This document shows, piece by piece, positions 45,263 to 53,307 of a stretch of 64,000 nucleotides of DNA. Source of the DNA: Pseudomonas alkylphenolica (GTDB lineage: Bacteria; Pseudomonadota; Gammaproteobacteria; Pseudomonadales; Pseudomonadaceae); NCBI RefSeq assembly GCF_016009175.1, contig NZ_JADUCM010000022.1:31262-95261 (forward strand). Reading direction: 5' to 3'. The translations under genes were made by a program, and so were the position numbers. The notes under the pieces were generated by a model that was not told where the DNA came from, did no database searches, and saw nothing but the letters and a program-made list of their open reading frames with translations. Within the stretch, counting starts at the first letter, position 1; each line of letters opens with the position of its first letter.

Positions 45263-46562
45263 ACCACGTATCGTCATTCTTGGCGCAGGCCCCGCCGGGG
45301 GCGCGACCGCCATGGGCTTGCGACGCCTCGGCTATACCGTTGAGGTAGTGTCAGAGTGGCGGCGTTTTTCGGCGGGGGAAGGGGTGTCGCCGCGCGTGCT
45401 TGAAGGCATGCGCCATGCCGGGCGGAGCCGGGCGCTGGAGCAGGCGGCAGTTCCGGCACGGCGGCGGGTGGACTGGAACGGCACCCGTCAGCAACTCAAT
45501 CAGGAATATCTGCTCGACCGGCAGCTGTTTGACCGGGCGCTGCGGGAAGACTTGCACCAAGCCGGTGTGACGGTGATCGAAGGCCGCGTTCGCGACGTTG
45601 ACAGTGATACGCACGGGCACCGTGTGGTACTGGACAGCGGGCAGGTACTGCAGGCCGACTTCCTGGTCGAGGCCCGTGGCCGCCAGGCACCGCTGACGGC
45701 CAACCGTTTGCGCGGTCCGGAAAGTGTCAGCCTGCTCAACCTCTGGCAGGGGGATGCGGGTGTACCGTTGTCGGCCGTGGAAAGCCTCGACGATGGCTGG
45801 GCGTGGATGGCGCGCCTGGCCGATGGCCGTTGCTACTGGCAGATCACCCTCGACAGCAGCGCCGCCAGCCTGCCACCACGTGCGCAGCTCCCCGCGTATT
45901 GCGCGCAGCGCCGGCAGCAGTCGGCATTGGCCTGCGAATTGTTCGGTGAGCATGTCGGGGTATTGGCTGAATTGCATGCGCGCAGCAGCACGGCGATTCT
46001 GGCAGGGGACTGTGTCGGTGATACCTGGCTGCGGGTAGGTGATGCTGCAATGGCGGTGGATCCCTTATCCGGTAATGGCATCTTCCAGTCCTTGTCGTCG
46101 GCGTTGCAGGCGCCGGCGGTGATCAACACCTTGCTGCGTCATCCGCAGCGTGCGGCATTGGCCAAGCGCTTCCACCAGGAGCGCATCGAGCAATTGTTTT
46201 TGCGCTTTGCGCGGATTGGTCGGGACTTCTATGTACAGGAGCAACGCGGCATCGACCTGCCATTTTGGGCGCCGCGCCGCAGCTGGCCGGATGACCAGCC
46301 GATTCATGCGGCGGCTGATTTCCGTCAGTTGCACGTCGACCGCCGTCCGGTGATTCGCGACGGGCTGATTGATGAAGCCGAGGTGGTAGTCGGCCCGGAC
46401 CAGCCGTTGGGCATCTGGCACGTACAGGGCGTGGAGCTGGCGCCGCTGGTGCATGGCCTGCAGGCCGGGCAGCCGCTTGAAGCGTTGCTGAGCAACCGAC
46501 CGGTCGCGCAGCAGTCCATGCTGCGCGCCTGGCTTGCCACCCAGGGCTATCGCGACCTGTAG
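45255..46562 (+). CDS. qhpG: QhpG-like FAD-dependent monooxygenase
   Basis: A 435-residue flavoprotein with an N-terminal Rossmann motif (VILGAGPAGG, 6-15), a DG-like region and the second FAD motif VGDAAMAVDPLSGNG. QhpG is known to dihydroxylate the QhpC tryptophan that becomes the CTQ cofactor. The start is the ATG overlapping the end of qhpE; the longer ORF in this frame runs inside qhpE and is not real. The stop codon TAG lies within the first REP element of the following array. Confidence 0.9.
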   Translation: MAEPRIVILGAGPAGGATAMGLRRLGYTVEVVSEWRRFSAGEGVSPRVLEGMRHAGRSRALEQAAVPARRRVDWNGTRQQLNQEYLLDRQLFDRALREDLHQAGVTVIEGRVRDVDSDTHGHRVVLDSGQVLQADFLVEARGRQAPLTANRLRGPESVSLLNLWQGDAGVPLSAVESLDDGWAWMARLADGRCYWQITLDSSAASLPPRAQLPAYCAQRRQQSALACELFGEHVGVLAELHARSSTAILAGDCVGDTWLRVGDAAMAVDPLSGNGIFQSLSSALQAPAVINTLLRHPQRAALAKRFHQERIEQLFLRFARIGRDFYVQEQRGIDLPFWAPRRSWPDDQPIHAAADFRQLHVDRRPVIRDGLIDEAEVVVGPDQPLGIWHVQGVELAPLVHGLQAGQPLEALLSNRPVAQQSMLRAWLATQGYRDL

Positions 46563-46797
46563 GAGCGGCGCTTGCCCGCGAAGAACGATAACGCGGTGCA
46601 ACAGACACACCGCAGCGCCTGGTTCGCCGGCAAGCCTGGCTCCTACGGATTTACACCACCATCCTGTAGGATCGGGGCTTGCCCGCGAAGAACGATAACG
46701 CGATGCAACAGGCACACCGCAGCGCCTGGTTCGCCGGCAAGCCTGGCTCCTACGGATTTACACCACCATCCTGTAGGAGCGAGGCTTGCCCGCGACG
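46558..46797. repeat. Tandem REP/BIME array, 107-bp period
   Basis: TGTAGGA starts at 46558, 46665 and 46772, an exact 107-base period. Each full unit holds two facing arms (CTTGCCCGCGAAGAACGATA and GGTTCGCCGGCAAGCCTGGC) joined by a spacer; the third unit is only a half. This is the P. putida-type extragenic palindrome. It fills the gap between convergent qhpG and the aldehyde dehydrogenase. Confidence 0.9.
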
Positions 46798-46807
46798 TTG
46801 GTAGGCG

Positions 46808-48301
46808 TTAGAGCTTGATCAATACCGATTTCAGCTCGGTATAGTGCTCGATTGCCGCCGCGCCCATTTCCCGGCCAACCCCCGAAAGTTTGTAGCCACC
46901 AAACGGCAGCACCGGGTCGAGGGCGCTGTGGCAGTTGACCCACACCGAACCGGACTTGATCCGCGGAATCATGCGGTGCACTGCCGCCAGGTCGTTGGAC
47001 CAGATGCTCGCACCAAGGCCGTACGGGTTGTCGTTCGCCAGGCCCACGACTTCATCAAGGTCATCAAAAGGCATGGCCACCAGCACCGGGCCGAAAATCT
47101 CTTCCTGAACCAGGCGATGACGCTGGTCAACATCGACGATCACCGTGGGTTTGACGAAATAACCCGGGCCAAAACCTTCGCCACCACAGGCGATGGTCGC
47201 CCCCAGCTCGCGCCCGAGGTTGATGTAGCCGGTCACCCGGTCCTGCTGTTTGGCCGAGATCAACGGGCCCATCTGCACCTTCGGGTCGAGACCATTGCCC
47301 AGGGTCATGCCGTTGGCAATGCCGGCAATGTCGGCCACCACGTTGTCAAAATGCTTGCGGTGCACATACAGGCGCGACCCGGCGCAGCACACCTGGCCCT
47401 GGTTGAAGAAGATCGCCGTGGCAGCGCCGGCAGCAGCCTCCTGCAAGTTGGCGTCGGGCATGACGATGGTCGGCGACTTGCCGCCCAGCTCCAGGGTCAC
47501 GCGGGTCATGTTCTCCATCGCCGCCTTGCCGATCTGTTTGCCGACTTCGGTGGAGCCGGTAAAGGTCAGCTTGTCCACGCCCGGGTGGCGGGTCAGGGCG
47601 GCACCAGCGACCAGGCCGGTGCCGGTAATTACGTTGAAGACACCGTCCGGGTAACCGGCTTCCTGCACCAGTTCGGCCAGTTTCAGTGCCGTCAGCGGGG
47701 TTTCGTCCGCAGGCTTGAGCACCACGGTGCAACCGGTGGCCAGGGCCGGGCCGAGTTTCCAGCACGCCAGCAGCAGCGGGAAGTTCCAGGCGACGATTGC
47801 GCCGACCACACCGATCGCTTCGCGACGGATGAAACCGTGGAACTGGTCGTTGGGCATCAATGGCAGTGAAGGCTCCACGGTCGTGCCTTCAATCTTGGTC
47901 GCCCAGCCGGCCATGTAACGCAGAAAGTCGATGGCCAGTTGCACGTCCATGACCTTGGCCACAGCGGCGCTTTTACCGTTGTTCAGGCATTCAAGCTCGG
48001 CGAGCTCTTGCGCGTCGCGCTCCATCAGGTCAGCCAGGCGCCACAGCAGGTTCTGCCGCTCCCGTGGACGCATGCGGCTCCAGGCCGAGTCATCAAAGGC
48101 AGCGCGGGCGGCCTGGACGGCACGGTCGACGTCATCACTGTCGGCACAGGGCACTTCACCCAGCACCTCGCCGGTGGCCGGGTTGCGAAAGCTCATGGTG
48201 TTGCCGCTCTTTGCATCCTGCCAGTCGGCGCCGATGCGCATCTTCAGTTTGCGCTCGAGAAAAGCCTGGGTACGGGGGAGGATGGGCAGTGTCGAAAGCA
48301 T
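46808..48301 (-). CDS. NAD-dependent aldehyde dehydrogenase (phenylacetaldehyde-type)
   Basis: A 497-residue ALDH with Asn173 (AWNFP), Glu271 (LELGGKSP), catalytic Cys305 (GQVCCAGSR) and a TGSTEVGK cofactor motif. It should oxidise the aldehyde released by the amine dehydrogenase, for example phenylacetaldehyde to phenylacetate. The ATG was chosen with AAGAGG upstream. A sigma-54-type promoter (TGGCAT-N5-TTGC) lies ~45 nt ahead on the minus strand, so it is probably co-induced with the divergent qhpA operon. Confidence 0.92.
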   Translation of the reverse strand: MLSTLPILPRTQAFLERKLKMRIGADWQDAKSGNTMSFRNPATGEVLGEVPCADSDDVDRAVQAARAAFDDSAWSRMRPRERQNLLWRLADLMERDAQELAELECLNNGKSAAVAKVMDVQLAIDFLRYMAGWATKIEGTTVEPSLPLMPNDQFHGFIRREAIGVVGAIVAWNFPLLLACWKLGPALATGCTVVLKPADETPLTALKLAELVQEAGYPDGVFNVITGTGLVAGAALTRHPGVDKLTFTGSTEVGKQIGKAAMENMTRVTLELGGKSPTIVMPDANLQEAAAGAATAIFFNQGQVCCAGSRLYVHRKHFDNVVADIAGIANGMTLGNGLDPKVQMGPLISAKQQDRVTGYINLGRELGATIACGGEGFGPGYFVKPTVIVDVDQRHRLVQEEIFGPVLVAMPFDDLDEVVGLANDNPYGLGASIWSNDLAAVHRMIPRIKSGSVWVNCHSALDPVLPFGGYKLSGVGREMGAAAIEHYTELKSVLIKL

Positions 48302-48342
48302 GGGGGCGACGCCTCTTGTCGTTGGATGTGCAGGGCACTTTC

Positions 48343-48357
48343 GCAACCACCATGCCA
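48343..48357 (-). promoter_or_regulatory. Sigma-54-type promoter of the aldehyde dehydrogenase gene
   Basis: Read on the minus strand: TGGCAT (48357-48352), five bases, TTGC (48346-48343), correct -24/-12 spacing. The -12 element is exact. Transcription would begin about 30 nt before the start codon. Confidence 0.75.
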
Positions 48358-48444
48358 AGGTCGTTAAAAACGCTTAACGCGTTGATATAGAACAGAAAAT
48401 TCTTAACAGAACAGCACATTGCTCCAGGCCGGGTTGTAGCACTT

Positions 48445-48518
48445 TGAGACGGCATGAGACACCGGTGGTACATCGTCTCGCTGGCCTAAGCTGAGAGTAA
48501 GCAAAGGCGTTGTCTCAA
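48445..48518. promoter_or_regulatory. Cluster of GAGAC/GTCTC half-sites (candidate activator binding site)
   Basis: GAGAC occurs at 48446-48450 and 48456-48460, GTCTC at 48475-48479 and 48512-48516. The outermost pair extends to TTGAGAC/GTCTCAA. The cluster lies between the two divergent sigma-54-type promoters, about 90 nt from one and 110-180 nt from the other, as expected for an enhancer. Confidence 0.6.
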
Positions 48519-48624
48519 GGTGCAACGGTCTGTCGCAAATTTAGACGCCGGGTATGAATGCCGGCCCCATGCTTACATCATCAAGAGTTGCTTAACTTAT
48601 TGAAAATAAAGACTTTGCATAGAT

Positions 48625-48639
48625 TGGCACAGTTCCTGT
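48625..48639 (+). promoter_or_regulatory. Sigma-54-type promoter of the qhpA operon
   Basis: TGGCAC (48625-48630), five bases, CTGT (48636-48639). The -24 element is perfect; the -12 keeps the G but not the final C. The predicted transcript start leaves a leader of about 60 nt. Confidence 0.65.
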
Positions 48640-48713
48640 ATTGGTCCTGTGCAGAAGCACCTACGGCACCCAGCGTGCAAGAACGATAAGAACAACACCG
48701 TGGAGGTCTGACC

Positions 48714-50282
48714 TTGAGAATGACTCGACTCCGGCGACATACCAGCAGCCTGGCATTGATCGCCGCCGCTTCCTTGCTGTGCACCCAGGCCCAGGCCGCT
48801 GAAACCGGCCCCAGTGTGCTGCAGAACAAATGCATGGGTTGTCACCTGCCGGAAGGCAACGACACCTACAGCCGCATCAGCCACCAGCGCAAAACACCGG
48901 AAGGCTGGCTGATGAGTATCGGCCGCATGCAGACCATGCATGGCCTGAAAATCAGCGATGATGACCGTCGCACCCTGGTCAAGTACCTCGCCGACCGGCA
49001 AGGCCTGGCGCCCAGCGAAACAGAAGGCGTGCGCTACGCCATGGAACGCCGGCTCAATACCGTCGAGCATTTCGATGCCAAGCTCAGCGAGACCTGCGGC
49101 CGCTGCCACTCGGGGGCACGGGTTGCGCTGCAGCGTCGTCCGGCCAAAGAGTGGGAGCACCTGGTCAACTTCCACCTTGGCCAATGGCCCTCGCTGGAAT
49201 ACCAGGCCCAGTCGCGCGACCGCGACTGGCTGCCGATTGCCCTGAACGAGATGGTGCCGGAGCTGGCCAAGCGCTTTGCACTGGAGACCCCGGCCTGGGC
49301 CGACTGGCAAAAGGCGCGACCCAAAGCCGAGGTGCTGGCAGGGCAGTGGAGCTTCAGCGGGCACATGCTGACCAAGGGCGATGTGCGCGGCGTGATGACC
49401 GTAGGCAGCGCCGAGGGCGACGGTTTCAAGGTCGACATCAAGGGCAGCTACGCCGACGGCACGCCGTTCCAGGGCAGCGGCTCGGCGATCCTCTACAACG
49501 GCTACGAATGGCGGGGCAACGTCAAGGTCGGCGACACCACGATGCGCCAGGTGTTTGCTGCACTCGACGGTGAGATGAAAGGGCGCATGTTCGAGGCAGA
49601 CCATGACGAACGTGGCCTGGATTTCACCGCGGCGAAGGAGGGCAAGGCCCGTCTGCTGGCCGTGCAGCCGTCCTTCATAAAGGCCGGCAGCGAAGCAGAA
49701 CTGACCCTGGTCGGCAGCGGCCTGACGGGTAAGCCGGACCTCGGTGCAGGTATCGAGGTTACCCAGGTACTGGCGTCGAGCGCCAACGAGGTGCGGGTCA
49801 AGGCGCGAGCCGCCGCCGATGCCGCGCCGGGTGTGCGCGAGGTCAGCCAGGGCGCATTGAAAGGCGTGAACCTGACGGTCTACGACAAAGTCGAGGAAGT
49901 CAAAGTGGTGCCGGCCTTCTCCATTGCCCGTATCGGCGAGAACGGCGGCAGCACACCGAAAGTGCAGGGCCGCTTCGAGGCCGAGGCCTGGGGCAAAGAT
50001 GCCAAGGGTGAGCCGCTGCGTATCGGCTATCTGCCCGCACAGTGGTCGGTAGAGCCCTACAACGAACGTGCCAAAGAAGACGAGGACGTCAAGTTCGCCG
50101 GGCAGATGCAGGACAACGGCATCTTCGTACCCGGTGGCGCAGGTCCCAACCCCGAGCGCCGGATGATGACCAACAACGCGGGCAACCTGAAGGTGATCGC
50201 CAAACTGGAAGACGGCGGGCAACAGGGCGAAGGCCACCTGATCGTCACCGTCCAGCGCTGGAACAACCCACCGCTGCCATAA
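48714..50282 (+). CDS. qhpA: Quinohemoprotein amine dehydrogenase alpha subunit (diheme)
   Basis: A 522-residue secreted subunit. A signal peptide ends near AQA (~29). Two heme c sites follow: CMGCH (40-44) and CGRCH (128-132). The remainder forms the beta-sheet domains of the family. The hemes carry electrons from the CTQ cofactor to an external acceptor. GGAGG lies seven bases before a TTG start; an ATG two codons on is a possible alternative. It is first in the operon qhpA-qhpD-qhpC-qhpB behind a sigma-54-type promoter. Confidence 0.95.
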   Translation: MRMTRLRRHTSSLALIAAASLLCTQAQAAETGPSVLQNKCMGCHLPEGNDTYSRISHQRKTPEGWLMSIGRMQTMHGLKISDDDRRTLVKYLADRQGLAPSETEGVRYAMERRLNTVEHFDAKLSETCGRCHSGARVALQRRPAKEWEHLVNFHLGQWPSLEYQAQSRDRDWLPIALNEMVPELAKRFALETPAWADWQKARPKAEVLAGQWSFSGHMLTKGDVRGVMTVGSAEGDGFKVDIKGSYADGTPFQGSGSAILYNGYEWRGNVKVGDTTMRQVFAALDGEMKGRMFEADHDERGLDFTAAKEGKARLLAVQPSFIKAGSEAELTLVGSGLTGKPDLGAGIEVTQVLASSANEVRVKARAAADAAPGVREVSQGALKGVNLTVYDKVEEVKVVPAFSIARIGENGGSTPKVQGRFEAEAWGKDAKGEPLRIGYLPAQWSVEPYNERAKEDEDVKFAGQMQDNGIFVPGGAGPNPERRMMTNNAGNLKVIAKLEDGGQQGEGHLIVTVQRWNNPPLP

Positions 50283-50354
50283 GCGGCCATGAACCGAGCG
50301 GGCGCTGCGGCGCCCGGTTGCCAACGTTGTTCGGATGCACTTCGGGAGGTCGCC

Positions 50355-51785
50355 ATGGGCGCACAATTGAATCTGGTCGAGCGTAACCTGCATGAAGTGC
50401 AGGTGGATGCCGACCGCATGCTGTTCCATATCCCCAGCAGTTCGCTGTTTGCCACAGACGCAGTAACCGGCGGGATCATCGACACCTTGCGTGAGCAGGG
50501 CTGCTCGTCCGACGAGTTGCTGCAGCGTCTTGCGTCGCGTTTTGCCGGCCAGGACATCATCGACACCCTGCACGAGCTGATGGCCCTGGAAGTGGTCAGT
50601 GACGGCTCGCCGCTGACCCCGGAAATCGGCGTCAAACGCGTCGAACGCACGGCCCTCAACACCGTGGTACTCAACGTCAATACCGGCTGCAACCTGAGCT
50701 GCAGCTACTGCTACAAGGAAGACCTGGACAAGCCGTCGGCCGGCAAGAAGATGAGCACCGCCACTGCCGAGTCGTCGGTGGAAATGCTGCTCAAGGAGTC
50801 ACCGGAAGAAACCCGCTACACCGTGGTGTTCTTCGGCGGCGAGCCACTGTCCAACCGGCCGTTGATCGAGCACATGGTGGCCTACTGCGAGCGGCGCTTT
50901 GCCGAGGCCGGCAAGCAGGTCGAGTTCGTCATGACCACCAACGCCACGTTGCTTACCGAGGAGATCGTCGACTGGCTCAATGCCCATCGCTTCGGCTTGT
51001 CGGTGAGCATCGACGGCCCCAAGACCGTGCACGACCGCAACCGCATCACGGTTGGCGGGCAGGGCACCTATGACGTGGTGCGGCGCAAGGCCGAAATGCT
51101 CCTGTCGCGCTACAACAGTCGCCCTGTTGGCGCGCGGGTGACCCTGACCCGCGGCATCACCGATGTCGAAACCATCTGGAACCACCTGTTCAACGAGCTG
51201 GGGTTCGCCGAAGTGGGCTTTGCCCCGGTCACCTCGGGCGACATGGCCGACTTCAACCTCAGTGCCGACGAGCTGGTGGAGGTCTTTGCCAACATGAAGG
51301 CCTTGGGCCGACGCTACCTGGAGGCGGCACTGGAACACCGCAATATCGGCTTTTCCAACCTGCACCAGCTGATTACCGACATCCACGAGGGGCATAAAAA
51401 GGCCCTGCCGTGCGGTGCCGGCTTGAAGATGCTGGCGGTCGATCACAAGGGTGAGCTGAACCTGTGCCACCGCTTCACCGGGTCCAGCCTGCCGACTTTC
51501 GGCAACGTCCACAGCGGCGTGAAACAGGTGGAGCTGAACGACTTCCTGTCCCAGCGCCTGGACCGCAGCGGTACCGGTTGTGACAGCTGTCGTATCCGTA
51601 ACCTGTGCTCGGGTGGTTGCTATCACGAGAGCTATGCCCGCTACGGCGACCCGACCCACCCGACCTATCACTACTGTGAGTTGATGCGCGACTGGGTCGA
51701 CTTCGGCATCGAAGTCTACAGCCGCATCATGGCCGCCAATCCGGCCTTCATCAGCCAGTACATCACTCCGCGGAAGGCGCATTGA
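50355..51785 (+). CDS. qhpD: QhpD radical SAM thioether-forming maturase
   Basis: A 476-residue radical SAM protein. CNLSCSYC carries the SAM cluster cysteines (112, 116, 119). C-terminal cysteine-rich SPASM-like motifs (CDSCRIRNLCSGGC, YHYC) bind auxiliary clusters. QhpD makes the Cys-to-Asp/Glu thioether bridges in QhpC. The start is the ATG five bases after GGGAGG; an upstream in-frame ATG has no ribosome site. It ends one base before qhpC, so enzyme and peptide substrate are translated together. Confidence 0.95.
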   Translation: MGAQLNLVERNLHEVQVDADRMLFHIPSSSLFATDAVTGGIIDTLREQGCSSDELLQRLASRFAGQDIIDTLHELMALEVVSDGSPLTPEIGVKRVERTALNTVVLNVNTGCNLSCSYCYKEDLDKPSAGKKMSTATAESSVEMLLKESPEETRYTVVFFGGEPLSNRPLIEHMVAYCERRFAEAGKQVEFVMTTNATLLTEEIVDWLNAHRFGLSVSIDGPKTVHDRNRITVGGQGTYDVVRRKAEMLLSRYNSRPVGARVTLTRGITDVETIWNHLFNELGFAEVGFAPVTSGDMADFNLSADELVEVFANMKALGRRYLEAALEHRNIGFSNLHQLITDIHEGHKKALPCGAGLKMLAVDHKGELNLCHRFTGSSLPTFGNVHSGVKQVELNDFLSQRLDRSGTGCDSCRIRNLCSGGCYHESYARYGDPTHPTYHYCELMRDWVDFGIEVYSRIMAANPAFISQYITPRKAH

Positions 51786-51786
51786 T

Positions 51787-52110
51787 ATGAAACACCTCAA
51801 GCCGCTGAACAACAAAGCCCAGATCCTCGAACAGGCCGTGGCCCAGGACCGTGTCGAAGAAGTGGTCGCGATGAGCGCCGTTGCCGGTTGCACCGCCACC
51901 ACCGACCCGGGCTGGGAAGTGGATGCCTTCGGGGGCGTCAGCTCGCTCTGCCAGCCGATGGAAGCGGACCTTTATGGCTGCTCGGACCCTTGCTGGTGGC
52001 CGGCGCAGGTGCCGGACATGATGAGCACCTACCAGGACTGGAACGCCCAGGCCACCAACTCCCAGGAAGACTGGCGCAACCTCGGCACCGTGTTTCCAAA
52101 AGACAAGTGA
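51787..52110 (+). CDS. qhpC: QhpC, cross-linked CTQ-bearing gamma subunit precursor
   Basis: A 107-residue RiPP-like precursor: a 28-residue leader, then a 79-residue core starting MSAVAGC. In core numbering Cys7-Glu16, Cys27-Asp33 and Cys41-Asp49 (thioether pairs) and Cys37-Trp43 (CTQ) are all present, matching the known P. putida and Paracoccus subunits. After cross-linking, leader removal and Trp oxidation it forms the catalytic core of the amine dehydrogenase in the periplasm. It lies between qhpD and qhpB. Confidence 0.97.
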   Translation: MKHLKPLNNKAQILEQAVAQDRVEEVVAMSAVAGCTATTDPGWEVDAFGGVSSLCQPMEADLYGCSDPCWWPAQVPDMMSTYQDWNAQATNSQEDWRNLGTVFPKDK

Positions 52111-52141
52111 CCGGCCGACAAGAACAAGAAGGGGAAACCGC

Positions 52142-53266
52142 ATGAAAGCTGGAGTTTTCGCAACACTGGCGCTGACCGTCGCCACCAGTGCCAGCAGCCT
52201 GGGCGCCTGGGCCGCCAACAGCAGTGAGACCGCACTGAAGGCTGGTCATGAGTACATGATCGTCACCAACTACCCGAACAACCTGCACGTCATCGACCTG
52301 GCCGGTGACGAGGTCTACAAGAGCTGCAAGCTGCCCGATGCGTTTGGCCCCGGCACCGCCATGATGGCGCCGGACAACCGCACCGCGTATGTACTCAACA
52401 ACCATTTTGGCGACCTGTACGGGATTGACCTGGACACCTGCAAGTCGGTGTTCCACGCCAACCTGTCGAACGTGCCGGGCGAGCTGGGGCGTTCCATGTT
52501 CTCGTTCGCCATCAGCCCGGACGGCAAAGAGGTGTACGCCACGGTCAACCCGACCCAGCAGCTGAACGACCACTACGTGGTCAAGCCACCGCGCCTGGAA
52601 GTGTTTCGCGCCGCCGATGGCCTGGCTGCCAAGCCGGTGCGCAGCTTCCCCATGCCGCGCCAGGTGTACCTGATGCGTGCAGCGGACGACGGCAGCCTGT
52701 TCGTCGCCGGGCCCGACATCTACAAGATGGATGTGAATACCGGCAAGTACGAAGTCGCACTGCCGCTGCGCAACTGGAAACGCCCGGGCTTCAGCGCCCC
52801 GGACGTGCTGTACTTCTGGCCGCACCAGACCGCGCAGCATGACTTCTCGATGCTCTACACCGTGTCGCGCTTTACCGACGACAAACAGGACCCGGCCACG
52901 GCCGAGCCGATGTACGGCTACCTGAGCATCGACCTCAAGACCGGCAAAACCAGCCATCAGGAGTTCGCCACGCTGACCGAGCTGTACTTCACCGGCCTGC
53001 GCTCGCCCAAGGACTCGAACCAGATGTACGGCGTACTCAACCGCCTGGCCCGCTACGACATCAAGGAGCGCAAACTGATCAAGGCGGCCAACCTTGAGCA
53101 CACTTACTACTGCGTGGCCTTCAACAAGTCGGGCAGCAAGCTCTACCTGGCCGGTACCTTCAACGACATTGCGGTGTTCGATCCGCAAAGCCTGGAGAAG
53201 GTCAAGAACATCAAGCTGCCAGGTGGCGACATGTCGATCAGCACGACCCAGGTGTTTATCCGCTAG
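52142..53266 (+). CDS. qhpB: Quinohemoprotein amine dehydrogenase beta subunit
   Basis: A 374-residue secreted beta-propeller subunit. A signal peptide (MKAGVFATLALTVATSASSL..) ends near AWA. Repeated propeller blades follow (NLHVIDLAGDEVYKSC, LYGIDLDTCKSVF, FAISPDGKEVYATV, AVFDPQSLEKVKNIKLPGG). It packs against QhpC and QhpA to form the active site. A clear ribosome site precedes the ATG. It is the last subunit gene of the operon, 32 nt after qhpC. Confidence 0.95.
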   Translation: MKAGVFATLALTVATSASSLGAWAANSSETALKAGHEYMIVTNYPNNLHVIDLAGDEVYKSCKLPDAFGPGTAMMAPDNRTAYVLNNHFGDLYGIDLDTCKSVFHANLSNVPGELGRSMFSFAISPDGKEVYATVNPTQQLNDHYVVKPPRLEVFRAADGLAAKPVRSFPMPRQVYLMRAADDGSLFVAGPDIYKMDVNTGKYEVALPLRNWKRPGFSAPDVLYFWPHQTAQHDFSMLYTVSRFTDDKQDPATAEPMYGYLSIDLKTGKTSHQEFATLTELYFTGLRSPKDSNQMYGVLNRLARYDIKERKLIKAANLEHTYYCVAFNKSGSKLYLAGTFNDIAVFDPQSLEKVKNIKLPGGDMSISTTQVFIR

Positions 53267-53307
53267 GCACGCGTTGAATACCGTTACAACAAGAACAAGA
53301 GAACGCC

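Noticed and set aside
46563..46807. Short frames or a possible CRISPR array in the 107-bp repeats
   Set aside because: The repeats are facing palindromes with near-identical spacers, typical REP/BIME; no cas genes are present.
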